Assembly (NCBI GenBank): GCA_020026415.1
Contig: JAHHQL010000026.1
Coordinates: 1 to 22,359 of the forward strand
DNA: 22,359 nucleotides
Origin: Alistipes sp.
GTDB taxonomy: Bacteria; Bacteroidota; Bacteroidia; Bacteroidales; Rikenellaceae
Reading direction: 5' to 3'
Below the pieces are notes generated by a model. The model did not search any database. It was not told where the DNA came from and saw only the letters and a list, made by a program, of their open reading frames with translations. The translations under genes were made by a program, and so were the position numbers. Below are positions 7,931-15,184 of the stretch, in pieces. Within the stretch, counting starts at the first letter, position 1, and the number at the start of each line of letters is the position of its first letter.

Positions 7931-7965
7931 AAAAAGGATGATCCTTCGGGGTCATCCTTTTTTTT
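7931..7965 (+). terminator. Intrinsic terminator of the thiol-redox operon
   Basis: GGATGA (7936-7941) pairs with TCATCC (7952-7957) around a TCCTTCGGGG loop. A-tract DNA precedes it and eight T follow (7958-7965). It begins 20 bp past the last stop codon. Confidence 0.92.
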
Positions 7966-8319
7966 GTGCGTGGGGAAGTGGGCGGATATGCGGGGCGGGC
8001 GGTGGAGTGCATGCGCGGGTGAAAGCGTGGCGGGCGGAGGGGCGCGGATGTGTGACGGAGAATAAGGCGTGGCGTGGTGCTTCGGGGACGGAGTTGAGGT
8101 ATGGGGGCGTTGTCGTGCGGGATGCTGAAGGGGGTGGTGTGAAGTTCGGGTGTCATATATATAAGGAGGGAAAGATTGGTCGGAGAAAGAAGGGCGGGAA
8201 TAGTATTGAAGTTTCCCGTTTGTGCGGATTAAAAATACGGCGGGGTGCGGGTGTCCGCTTGTTGGCGAGCCTCCGTTTCTGACGCAGGTGGTGTCCGCTT
8301 TTTTGTTCGCTCCACGCCA
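7966..8319. other. Gene-free G-rich intergenic region
   Basis: About 350 bp between two convergent terminators with no convincing gene. The plus strand is strongly G-biased: 8041-8100 has 30 G and 8 C. A G-run cluster (7992-8005) could form a weak quadruplex. The word GGTGTCCGCTT occurs twice (near 8250 and 8290), and an AT-box lies at 8154-8166. A long open frame crosses the region but starts in the terminator stem and has a low-complexity Gly/Arg-rich product, so I do not call it. Confidence 0.7.
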
Positions 8320-8351
8320 TAAAAAAAGACCTCCCCAAAGGGGAGGCCTCT
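8320..8351 (-). terminator. Intrinsic terminator after efp
   Basis: A 7-bp GC stem (8330-8336 with 8340-8346, loop AAA) is followed on the minus strand by a run of seven T (8321-8327). It lies about 25 bp past the efp stop. Confidence 0.9.
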
Positions 8352-8374
8352 ATGGAAAAATCTCTTGAGAGAGA

Positions 8375-8941
8375 TTATTTGATACGCTCGTAGTACTCGC
8401 GGGTGCGGGTGTCCACGCGGATCTTGTCGCCCGTGTTGATGAACAGGGGTACACGTACCGTTGCACCGGTATTAACCGTGGCGGGTTTCAACGAGTTGGT
8501 CGATGCGGTATCGCCCTTGATGCCCGGCTCGGTGTAGGTAACCTCCATATCAACGATCGGGGGCAACTCGGCCGACAGAACGACCTCCTTCTCGGTGTGG
8601 AACATAACCTCGACGATCTGACCGTCGGCCATCAAATCCCAGTTTTCGATCAGGTTCTTGTCGATGATGATCTCCTCGAAGGTCTCGGTGTGCATGAAGT
8701 GCATGCCCAGATCATCCTCGTAGGTGAACTGATAGGGACGACGCTCGACACGTACGGGCTCGATCTTTACACCTGCCGAGAACGTATTGTCCAATACGCG
8801 GCCGTTTTCGAGGTTCTTGAGTTTGGTACGCACGAAAGCAGGGCCTTTACCCGGTTTAACGTGCTGGAAATCTACGATCTGAAAGGTCTTGCCATCGAGT
8901 TCGATGCACATGCCGATCTTGATATCTGCGGTTGTTGCCAT
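8375..8941 (-). CDS. efp: Translation elongation factor P
   Basis: EF-P enters the ribosomal E site and relieves stalling at polyproline stretches. The 188-aa protein has the normal EF-P length and three-domain layout. The loop that carries the modified lysine in other species reads VKPGKGPAF, with Lys32 at the tip. Pro34 after KG is as in many EF-Ps. The C-terminal domain carries GDKIRVDTRTREYYER, the typical end. No modification gene (epmA/epmB or similar) is next to it. It has its own promoter (8989-9019) and terminator, so it is probably monocistronic. Confidence 0.97.
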   Translation of the reverse strand: MATTADIKIGMCIELDGKTFQIVDFQHVKPGKGPAFVRTKLKNLENGRVLDNTFSAGVKIEPVRVERRPYQFTYEDDLGMHFMHTETFEEIIIDKNLIENWDLMADGQIVEVMFHTEKEVVLSAELPPIVDMEVTYTEPGIKGDTASTNSLKPATVNTGATVRVPLFINTGDKIRVDTRTREYYERIK

Positions 8942-8988
8942 AATAGAGTTATGTTTATATTTGATTAAAATTTAGCATTTTGCGGTCG

Positions 8989-9019
8989 CAAAGTTATGAA
9001 TTTTTTCCTTAACGCCCAA
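8989..9019 (-). promoter_or_regulatory. efp promoter
   Basis: On the minus strand a -33 TTG (9017-9019) and a -7 TAACTTTG (8989-8996) are 20 bp apart, matching the Bacteroidota consensus. The predicted leader is about 40 nt. Confidence 0.75.
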
Positions 9020-9075
9020 CTTTCAATGCCCAAAACCTGTGCCGAAAAATGGGGAGGGATCGGTCGGGGCGGCTT

Positions 9076-9684
9076 TTAAAGTTCGATGGATTTGCATTTG
9101 AGTCCCATTTCCCGAATTTTCTCCAGAGTACGCGGCAGGGCGTAGCGCATGTTGCGGAAAGCCTTTTCGCTGTCGTGGAACACCACGATCGACCCCGGTT
9201 CGAGGTATTTTGAGACATTCTTCAGACAGGTGCGGGGCGAAAGATTGCGGTTGTAGTCGCGCGAGATGATGTCCCACATCACCAATTTGTACCTTTGTCC
9301 GAGACAGCGTGCCTGCGCGGGGGTGATCTGCGCGTAGGGTGGTCGGAACAGTTCGCTGTGGATCAGGTCGTTGGCAAAATCGACATCCTCGGTATAGCGT
9401 TCAAGGCTCATACCCCAGCCGCGCTGGTGGGAGTAGGTGTGGTTGCCGACCTTGTGCCCCGCATCGAGGATGCGTTGGTAGAGGTCGGGGTACATCTCGA
9501 CATTCTTTCCCAAGACAAAAAAGGTGGCCTTGGCATCATATTTGTCAAGTGTGGAAAGAATCCACTCGGTGATGCCGGGGGTGGGCCCGTCGTCGAAGGT
9601 GAGGAATACGCCCTCTCTGTCTTCGATCTCCCAGATCAGATCCGGCATCAGACGCCGGATTATTTTTGGTGGCTTTAAACGCAT
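9076..9684 (-). CDS. Polysaccharide deacetylase family protein (NodB/CE4-like)
   Basis: A 202-aa metal-dependent deacetylase of the NodB homology (CE4) fold, which removes acetyl groups from glycans such as peptidoglycan or surface polysaccharide. The motifs are complete: TFDDGP (29-34) with the catalytic and metal Asp pair, NHTYSH (81-86) with the two metal His, RPPY (114-117), WD (137-138) and FHDS (169-172) with the last catalytic His. I chose the ATG at 9684 (MRLKPPK). An in-frame ATG 29 codons upstream (9771) would put the TAATTTTG promoter box inside the coding region. There is no clear signal peptide, so location and substrate are uncertain. It lies upstream of efp on the same strand, but efp has its own promoter. 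Confidence 0.88.
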   Translation of the reverse strand: MRLKPPKIIRRLMPDLIWEIEDREGVFLTFDDGPTPGITEWILSTLDKYDAKATFFVLGKNVEMYPDLYQRILDAGHKVGNHTYSHQRGWGMSLERYTEDVDFANDLIHSELFRPPYAQITPAQARCLGQRYKLVMWDIISRDYNRNLSPRTCLKNVSKYLEPGSIVVFHDSEKAFRNMRYALPRTLEKIREMGLKCKSIEL

Positions 9685-9698
9685 AATTTCGTGTCGGA

Positions 9699-9706
9699 CA
9701 AAATTA
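9699..9706 (-). promoter_or_regulatory. Predicted deacetylase -7 box
   Basis: On the minus strand this reads TAATTTTG, a TAnnTTTG match 14 bp before the chosen ATG, implying a very short leader. No clear -33 element is visible. It supports the shorter start at 9684. Confidence 0.6.
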
Positions 9707-9716
9707 CGAAAATAAC

Positions 9717-9748
9717 TTGTGTTTTCCGAATAAAAAACGGTATATTTG
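9717..9748 (+). promoter_or_regulatory. Promoter of the DUF4837 gene
   Basis: A -33 TTG (9717-9719) and a -7 TATATTTG (9741-9748) are 21 bp apart, the same spacing as the promoter at 4712. The ATG follows 21 bp later. It diverges from the deacetylase promoter. Confidence 0.78.
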
Positions 9749-9769
9749 TGAAAATTAAAATGTTTTGCC

Positions 9770-10765
9770 ATGAAAAAAATCCTTCAATTTGTCCTCGTAA
9801 CCGCTTTCGTGTGGATCTTTACGGGATGTGATGCGTTCTCTTCGCTGATGAGTGCCGACCAAAACACGTCGCAGGGTACGGCCTACGAACTGGTCTTGGC
9901 CTGTGACCACGAGTTGTGGCAGGGTGAAGCGGGCGATACGTTGCGTTCCGTGTTGTGCGCTCAGGTCGATTACCTGCCGCAGCAGGAACCCCTGTTCGAT
10001 GTATTGCGCATTACGCCCGACGGATTGAAGCAGATGATTGCCTGCCACCGCAACATCATCAAGGTGGTCATATCGCCCGAAGTGAAGAAGGCGGCGGCTC
10101 TGGTCGAGAATAACGTGACGGCCGAACCGCAGGTGGTCGTAACCTTGCAGGCTCCCGACAAGCGCGCACTGACGGATTATGTGTCGGAGCACCGCAAGGA
10201 GTTGGTCGATGTGTTTATGAACGCCGAGCGCGACCGCACGCTGGCCGTGAATCGCCGTTTCCGTTCCGAGAACGTGGAAAAGGATATTGCCGAAATTTTT
10301 AATGTCGGGATGTTGGTGCCGACGGGCTATTTCACCGCCAAGAAGAGCGAGGATTTCCTGTGGGCACGCCGCGAATACCCCTCGGCAAGTCAGGGTTTCA
10401 TCATGTACAGTTATCCCTATGAGGGCAAACAGTCGTTGTCGGTCGAGGCTCTGGTCGAGGCGCGCAACAAGTTCGCGGCACGGATTCCCGGCCCGCGCGA
10501 CGGATCGTATATGAAGACCGCACCGCTCATGCCCGGTTACCGCATGTTCCGCATGGAGGGGCGTCTGTGGTGCGAGTTGCGCGGATTGTGGGATCTTGAG
10601 GGCGATTACATGGGCGGCCCCTTCGTCAGTTACACGACGGTCGATGTTCGCACGCAGCGCGTCCTGACGCTCGACTGTTATGTCTATTCGCCCGACCTGC
10701 ACAAACGTAATTTCGTGCGCGGCGTGGAGAATCTGTTCTACGGACTGACGATCCCGAAAGAATGA
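9770..10765 (+). CDS. DUF4837 family lipoprotein
   Basis: A 331-aa predicted lipoprotein with a hydrophobic signal and lipobox IFTGC (lipid Cys20). The C-terminal half carries a stretch I recognise from the Bacteroidota family DUF4837: RMEGRLWCELRGLW followed closely by DYMGGPFVSYT. The family's function is unknown. The protein is mostly soluble alpha/beta in character, with no catalytic motif I can identify. The residue after the lipid Cys is Asp, so sorting could be to either membrane. Its ATG follows a good promoter (9717-9748). The cardiolipin synthase gene starts 72 bp after its stop with no terminator between, so the two may be cotranscribed. Confidence 0.85.
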   Translation: MKKILQFVLVTAFVWIFTGCDAFSSLMSADQNTSQGTAYELVLACDHELWQGEAGDTLRSVLCAQVDYLPQQEPLFDVLRITPDGLKQMIACHRNIIKVVISPEVKKAAALVENNVTAEPQVVVTLQAPDKRALTDYVSEHRKELVDVFMNAERDRTLAVNRRFRSENVEKDIAEIFNVGMLVPTGYFTAKKSEDFLWARREYPSASQGFIMYSYPYEGKQSLSVEALVEARNKFAARIPGPRDGSYMKTAPLMPGYRMFRMEGRLWCELRGLWDLEGDYMGGPFVSYTTVDVRTQRVLTLDCYVYSPDLHKRNFVRGVENLFYGLTIPKE

Positions 10766-10836
10766 CAAGCCCGAATTTCGGCGGGGAGGGGCTTCCCGAA
10801 AAAACACCCCGCAACGATCTCAAAACTTAGGACGCG

Positions 10837-12255
10837 GTGGAAGAATTTTTGCTGAATCTGTTTTTTGCGATCTATACTCTGACCATTGTCGGTACGATTG
10901 TGGTGGTCATCACCGACAACCGCAATCCGCTCAAGACAATGCCGTGGATCTTGGTGCTGATGCTCATGCCGGGTATCGGTTTGTTCCTTTATTTCTTTTT
11001 CGGACAAAATCTTTCTAAACGGCGCATTCTTTCTCGACGGATGCGCAAGCGCATCACCATGCAGTTGCGCGAGATGGCGGGTGACGAGGTGGTGATGCCC
11101 GAAACGCACCGCACGCTGGTACATCTGCTCGAAAATACGGCGCATGCCGTGCCGCTGAGAGGCAGTCGGCTGACCCCCTACACCACGGGGCAGGCAAAAA
11201 TGGATGCCCTGACGGAGGAGATCCGCCGTGCGAAGCACCACATTCATTTGCAGTATTACATCATCGGGGATGACGGGGTGGGCAACGCCTTGAAAGACCT
11301 GTTGATCGAAAAAGCCCGCGAAGGGGTGAAGGTCCGTATCCTCTATGACGATATGGGGTGTCACGGAGTGCGCAAGGCGTTCTTCGAACAGATGCGCCGT
11401 GAGGGGATCGAGGTATGCTCTTTCCTGCATGTGCATTTCCCGTTGCTGACCTCGAAATTCAACTATCGGAATCACCGCAAGATTGTCGTTATTGACGGTC
11501 GGGTGGGATTCGTCGGCGGAATGAATATTGCCGACCGATATATAAAAGGTGTGGCGTGGGGCAGATGGCGCGATACGCACTTCAAGATGGAGGGACGCGG
11601 TGTGGCTGCATTGCAGACTTCGTTTTTGAGCGACTGGTCGGTGACCACGCGACAGGATTTGTTTCTGGAGGAGGAGCGTTATTATCCCGTATTGGAAAAT
11701 TACACGGACGGGGTGTTGCAACTTGCCGCGGGAGGCCCCTTGGGCAAATGGCGCGTGTTGTTGCAGGCCGACAGCCTCGCCATTGCGCATGCCCGTAAGC
11801 GGATTTGGATTCAGACTCCGTACTATTTGCCGTCGGATGTATTGAACTCGGCATTGCAGGTGGCTGCGTTGGCGGGGGTTGATGTGCGGCTGATGCTGCC
11901 CGAAAGAGCCGATGTCAGGGTGGTGAATCTGTGTACCCGTTCGTTTTTGGACGACATGATGAAGGCGGGGGTGAAGATCCTCTTCTACAAAGCGGGGTTC
12001 CTGCATTCGAAGTTGATGATTATCGACGATGATCTGACGATTGCGGGGTCGGCCAACATGGATTTCCGCAGTTTCGAGCATAATTTCGAGGTCAATGCCT
12101 TTGTCTATGACCGCAAATTTACCGCCCGGATGGCTGAAATTTACCTCAATGATTGTTGCGATTGTCGTGAAATCACCCCCAACGAGTGGTTCCGCCGTCC
12201 GCGTTGGAAGCGAATCCTCGAATCGTTTGCCCGATTGTTCGCTCCGCTGATGTGA
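10837..12255 (+). CDS. cls: Cardiolipin synthase (phospholipase D family)
   Basis: This inner-membrane enzyme makes cardiolipin from two phosphatidylglycerols (or a related lipid pair). The 472-aa protein has two N-terminal membrane segments (about residues 5-26 and 36-55). Two phospholipase D HKD motifs follow: HRKIVVIDG (H213, K215, D220) and HSKLMIIDD (H390, K392, D397), each followed by a Gly/Ser-Asn motif (GGMN, GSANMD). Length and layout match bacterial Cls. The start is a GTG at 10837; a stop codon lies in frame 9 bp upstream, so no earlier start is possible. I see no promoter in the 72-bp gap after the DUF4837 gene, so the two are probably cotranscribed. Which of the ClsA/B/C types it matches cannot be settled, though the membrane segments favour ClsA. 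Confidence 0.95.
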   Translation: MEEFLLNLFFAIYTLTIVGTIVVVITDNRNPLKTMPWILVLMLMPGIGLFLYFFFGQNLSKRRILSRRMRKRITMQLREMAGDEVVMPETHRTLVHLLENTAHAVPLRGSRLTPYTTGQAKMDALTEEIRRAKHHIHLQYYIIGDDGVGNALKDLLIEKAREGVKVRILYDDMGCHGVRKAFFEQMRREGIEVCSFLHVHFPLLTSKFNYRNHRKIVVIDGRVGFVGGMNIADRYIKGVAWGRWRDTHFKMEGRGVAALQTSFLSDWSVTTRQDLFLEEERYYPVLENYTDGVLQLAAGGPLGKWRVLLQADSLAIAHARKRIWIQTPYYLPSDVLNSALQVAALAGVDVRLMLPERADVRVVNLCTRSFLDDMMKAGVKILFYKAGFLHSKLMIIDDDLTIAGSANMDFRSFEHNFEVNAFVYDRKFTARMAEIYLNDCCDCREITPNEWFRRPRWKRILESFARLFAPLM

Positions 12256-12307
12256 AAACCGGGCGAAAATATCGTATCGTAAAAGCGGATATTCCTCATA
12301 TTTTAGT

Positions 12308-12315
12308 TATATTTG
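12308..12315 (+). promoter_or_regulatory. Predicted -7 box of the riboswitch transcript
   Basis: TATATTTG matches TAnnTTTG and ends 9 bp before the start of the cobalamin aptamer, so transcription should start just before the riboswitch. No clear -33 TTG is visible. Confidence 0.7.
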
Positions 12316-12324
12316 CAGTGCATA

Positions 12325-12520
12325 CAGGTTTCGTCGGGTGTGATCGACCCTTGGGGTGGTATCCGGCGATGAGGGAACGCAGTGAAAGTCTGCGACAATG
12401 CCCGTTGCTGTAAGTTCTTATTCCTTTCGCGTTTTGCGGGAAAGGCGTTTCACAGAAGTCACTGATCCCTTTCGGGAGTCGGGAAGGCGTGAAAACGGAA
12501 CAAGTCAGAAGACCTGCCTC
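12325..12520 (+). promoter_or_regulatory. Cobalamin (B12) riboswitch aptamer
   Basis: The order of conserved cobalamin-aptamer elements is present. The 5' P1 side is CAGGTT (12325-12330). The central core GAGGGAACGCAGTGAAA with CTGCGACAATGCCCG and TTGCTGTAAG follows (about 12370-12416). Next come GTCACTGATCCC and GGGAAGGCGTGAAAACGG (about 12455-12500). The B12 box AAGTCAGAAGACCTGCC (12502-12518) closes P1. The core fits the adenosylcobalamin-type class with a long peripheral hairpin (12418-12445). In Bacteroidota such switches usually turn off B12 uptake genes when cobalamin is plentiful. Here the next gene on the strand is a DUF4465 lipoprotein 386 bp downstream, which fits a B12-scavenging role. 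Confidence 0.93.
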
Positions 12521-12905
12521 GTGTGTGTACATAGTTGATTCGAACCTGCGGGATTACGGGTGGAGATCAAAACAGTTGGGCGAGGCCGAATGCCGGAAGT
12601 CGTGCCTGAAGAGGAGCGGCCGAATATGGGCAGTGCGAGGGCATCTTGAAGTCGGAACAGGTGAAGTTCCGGGATGCTGAAAAGGGTTGTGACGCGTGAA
12701 GGTGGCGAGTGATGCGGGAAGGAGAAGATTTTTCCCGAAACCTTTTATCGAATTTCTGACTTATATATAATAGGTATGGAGCCGGGCGGTGAAATCCGTC
12801 CTTTGTCTCAGTTTCCGCCGTGGCGGAAAATAAAATTTCTGTTTTGAATTTCCGACCGTGTTTCCGAGTGAGGACACGGTTTTATTTTTTATAAAATTAT
12901 ACAAA
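12521..12905 (+). other. Long leader between riboswitch and DUF4465 gene
   Basis: 385 bp with no convincing gene. The first 250 bp are G-rich (12661-12720 has 27 G and 7 C). An AT-box lies at 12760-12778. A stretch at 12784-12800 (GCGGTGAAATCCGTCC) resembles the core of a cobalamin aptamer. A perfect 8-bp hairpin (12812-12819 with 12822-12829) and then a terminator-shaped hairpin precede the ATG. No TAnnTTTG box lies between the aptamer and the gene, so I infer one transcript from 12320 onward. Confidence 0.65.
12855..12890 (+). terminator. Terminator-like hairpin in the riboswitch leader
   Basis: ACCGTGT (12855-12861) pairs with ACACGGT (12874-12880) and is followed by TTTATTTTTT. It has intrinsic-terminator form and ends 26 bp (stem) before the DUF4465 start codon. 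It could be the expression platform or an attenuator, but it is about 335 nt from the aptamer. Confidence 0.6.
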
Positions 12906-14603
12906 ATGAAAAAATTATTTACGCTTTTCGCAGTATTGTTGTTCGGTTGCGCTCTTTGGAGTTGCGAGTATGATGATGCAGACATTTGGAATAAGGTCGA
13001 AGATCTGGATGATCGCGTTGAAAAATTGGAGGAGGCTGTCAAAACTGCCAATATAAATATTGCCGCTTTGCAGAAATTGGTCGATGCCCAGCAGAACGGC
13101 CTTTCGATCACTTCGGTAAAGAAAATCGAAAACGGTTACGAAATTATTTTCTCGAACGGGGAGAAGGCACAGATCCTCAATGGTAAGGATGGTGTCGATG
13201 GTCAGAACGGACAAAACGGTTCGACTCCCGACATTTCGGTAAAGAAAGATACGGACGGCATTTACTACTGGACGATCAACGGCGAGTGGCTGACCGATCC
13301 CGCAACGGGAGAAAAGATCAAGGCTCAGGGGGTTGATGGTGCCGACGGGCACAACGGTACGGATGCCGTGGCTCCCCGGTTGCGCATAAATCCCGATACG
13401 AAGGAGTGGGAGATTTCGACCGATGGAGGCAAAACGTGGACTTCGACGGGTGTGAAAGCCGAGGGTGTCAATGGCGATTCGTTCTTCAAGGGTGTCGATA
13501 CGACCAACCCCGACTACGTGATTTTCACGCTGGCCGACGGTACGCAGTTCCGCATTGCCCGCGAGGGTGAGTTCGGCGTGGCTGTCGAGGGTGCCGCTTC
13601 GCTCGGTTTCAACTACGGCGAGGAGAAAACTGTGAAGGTGCTGTTCAAGAACGTGAAGGAGTATATGATCGCAAAGCCCGACGACTGGAAGGTTTCGCTC
13701 AAGAACGGCGAGATGAAGATCATCGCTCCCGCCCAAAGCAATTCCGATGCCGAGAAGTCCGGTGAGGTGGCCATTCACGCAGTGGCTCAAAACGGCGCAA
13801 GCAAGATTTTGAAGATCAACGTCATCATCGGTCGCGTATTGACTTTCGAGGATGAGGATTACAAGGGTTCGGGAAATATGCTGGGCGAGAAGAACTGGTC
13901 GGGCATGATCGACAACCCGCAGAACAACGGCCCGATCCTTTACGGGCCTGCCGACGGCGATGCTTCGGGTTACTTCCTCTACGACGAGGCCAACACCGAG
14001 ATCATGTTCGAGATTGCTCCTTCGCAGTATGGTTCGACTCAGGTGAAATTCTGGGATGGCGGTCACGCCGTATCGAACTACGTGGAGATGGATCTGAAGA
14101 AGGGTGATGCCGACCATCAGTTGTCGGTTTATTACAAAGATCCCGTGACGGGATTCGGCGGTCACGCAGGTTCGAAGAACTTCGGTATCCACTTCGGTGC
14201 TTATATGTTCGCCGACACGGAGCCCGCAAGTCCTTACATTCCCGAATTTTACTTTGCAGACGGCATGTCCCGTGTGGTGGATCACATGTATGTGACGGCC
14301 ACGACGTTCCTTGCGAATGTCGCTCTCAATGGCAACGCATTTTCATCGGCGATCACGCCCGACGGATTTGTCGCTCTGGAGGCAATCGGTATCGGCGAGG
14401 ACGGCAAGACCGTGACCGGCAAACTGACGTTCAACATCATGGAGCACGGTCGTCTGATAACCGACTGGGCAAAATGGGATCTGTCGGGTCTGGGTGCCGT
14501 AACCCGCGTGAAATTTAACATGAAGAGTTCGGATACGGGCAGTTACGGTATGAACACGCCGGCTTACTTCGCATTTGACGATATCGCCGTGCAGATGTTC
14601 TAA
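12906..14603 (+). CDS. DUF4465 lipoprotein, BtuH-like B12-binding candidate
   Basis: A 565-aa lipoprotein. The signal ends in LWSC (lipid Cys20, with Cys15 a second lipobox-like option), followed by EYDD, an acidic surface-export-like signal. Next come a coiled coil (about residues 27-61), Gly-x-x collagen-like repeats (92-108 and 141-152) as in DUF4988/PL29 N-terminal regions, and a BACON/Ig-like segment (about 222-310). The C-terminal DUF4465 domain (311-565) contains VTGFGGHAGSKNFGIHFG-type and YFAFDDIAVQ-type stretches. To my knowledge, the B12-binding surface lipoproteins called BtuH in Bacteroides carry this kind of domain. With a cobalamin riboswitch upstream, capture of cobalamin at the cell surface is the best guess. 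No TonB receptor or BtuG is nearby, so any transport partner is elsewhere. No gene symbol is given because the domain-to-function link is from memory. Confidence 0.85.
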   Translation: MKKLFTLFAVLLFGCALWSCEYDDADIWNKVEDLDDRVEKLEEAVKTANINIAALQKLVDAQQNGLSITSVKKIENGYEIIFSNGEKAQILNGKDGVDGQNGQNGSTPDISVKKDTDGIYYWTINGEWLTDPATGEKIKAQGVDGADGHNGTDAVAPRLRINPDTKEWEISTDGGKTWTSTGVKAEGVNGDSFFKGVDTTNPDYVIFTLADGTQFRIAREGEFGVAVEGAASLGFNYGEEKTVKVLFKNVKEYMIAKPDDWKVSLKNGEMKIIAPAQSNSDAEKSGEVAIHAVAQNGASKILKINVIIGRVLTFEDEDYKGSGNMLGEKNWSGMIDNPQNNGPILYGPADGDASGYFLYDEANTEIMFEIAPSQYGSTQVKFWDGGHAVSNYVEMDLKKGDADHQLSVYYKDPVTGFGGHAGSKNFGIHFGAYMFADTEPASPYIPEFYFADGMSRVVDHMYVTATTFLANVALNGNAFSSAITPDGFVALEAIGIGEDGKTVTGKLTFNIMEHGRLITDWAKWDLSGLGAVTRVKFNMKSSDTGSYGMNTPAYFAFDDIAVQMF

Positions 14604-14983
14604 AAAAGAAAAAGCAATAACAAAATAGAGATTGGTATTTGCCAGAGTTATGCCCTCCCTGCTGCCTTGGGGTGGGCATAACACGTTTAAAGGGGCAGGA
14701 AAGCGGATGAATTGATCGGAGAAGATGCAGAGGAGGAGTCCGTGTTGTCGGGATGTGGCGAAAAGATTGACGGGAAGATGCCGCATCGGAGAAAGCCTTC
14801 GTTTGATCCCCGTTTGTGGAGGCGGAAGTTGGAAGTGTCCGAAGTAAACGGGTAAGTTGATCGGGTGGAGGTGTGCGTTGAGGTATTTGTGAAAAAGGGG
14901 TTGCGGTAAGATCCGCGCCATTGTAAGGTGGAGGAAAATCGTTCACATCCGAAAAAAACATCAGCCTGCCTTGGTTGAGGCGT
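14604..14983. other. Gene-free G-rich intergenic region
   Basis: 380 bp with no convincing gene. Near its left end lies the inverted repeat at 14647-14682. The rest is G-biased on the plus strand (14821-14880 has 27 G and 6 C), like the other gene-free blocks in this window. Confidence 0.7.
14647..14682 (+). other. Long perfect inverted repeat after the DUF4465 gene
   Basis: GTTATGCCC (14647-14655) pairs perfectly with GGGCATAAC (14674-14682). The 18-nt loop can form further C-G pairs. It begins 43 bp after the DUF4465 stop. There is no T-run after it, so it is not a classic terminator. It may be a 3'-end structure or a protein site. Confidence 0.6.
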
Positions 14984-15026
14984 AAAAAAGAGGAATCTCC
15001 CTTTTGGGAAAGATTCCTCTTTTTTT
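14984..15026 (-). terminator. Terminator after tRNA-Leu(TAG)
   Basis: A long stem (AGAGGAATCT, 14989-14998, with AGATTCCTCT, 15011-15020) with A and T tracts on either side works in both directions. On the minus strand it directly follows the tRNA; on the plus strand it could also stop DUF4465 readthrough. Confidence 0.9.
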
Positions 15027-15027
15027 G

Positions 15028-15112
15028 TGGTGCGGATAAAGGGACTCGAACCCCCACGCCGTAAGGCATTAGATCCTAAGTCTAACGTGGCTACCAATTA
15101 CACCATATCCGC
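15028..15112 (-). tRNA. tRNA-Leu (anticodon TAG)
   Basis: On the minus strand the sequence folds as a class II tRNA. The 7-bp acceptor GCGGATA pairs with TATCCGC, the discriminator is A73 and the CCA is encoded (15028-15030). The anticodon loop CTTAGGA places TAG at 34-36 (complement at 15076-15078). The long variable arm is TGCCTTACGGCG and the T-arm is GGGGGTTCGAGTCCC. The anticodon and variable arm identify leucine (CUN codons). Confidence 0.96.
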
Positions 15113-15123
15113 ATAATCTTTTG

Positions 15124-15154
15124 CAAAGATAGGGATAAAGCCGAGAAAATCAAA
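15124..15154 (-). promoter_or_regulatory. tRNA-Leu(TAG) promoter
   Basis: On the minus strand a -33 TTTG (15151-15154) and a -7 TATCTTTG (15124-15131) are 19 bp apart. The tRNA 5' end lies 11 bp after the -7 box, so the 5' leader is only a few nucleotides. Confidence 0.82.
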
Positions 15155-15181
15155 TCCGGCAGGGCTATTCTCGGCTTTTTT
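15137..15181 (+). other. Terminator-shaped hairpin between divergent promoters
   Basis: AAAGCCGAGAA (15137-15147) pairs with TTCTCGGCTTT (15168-15178), followed by T. The loop holds the tRNA -33 element (15151-15154). The right arm ends just before the oxidoreductase -7 box. It could be a plus-strand terminator or a dyad operator. Confidence 0.6.
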
Positions 15182-15184
15182 TCG

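Noticed and set aside
7938..8282. 114-codon plus-strand frame in the gap before efp
   Set aside because: It begins inside a terminator stem, its product is Gly/Arg-rich and low in complexity, and the DNA is G-biased like other gene-free blocks.
9685..9771. 29-codon N-terminal extension of the deacetylase
   Set aside because: It would place the TAATTTTG promoter box inside the gene, and the first deacetylase motif sits at a normal distance from the later ATG.
12589..12855. Chain of tiny ATG frames of about 12-23 codons in the riboswitch leader
   Set aside because: None has a start signal or a product that looks like a real leader peptide, and one overlaps a perfect hairpin. They could be chance.
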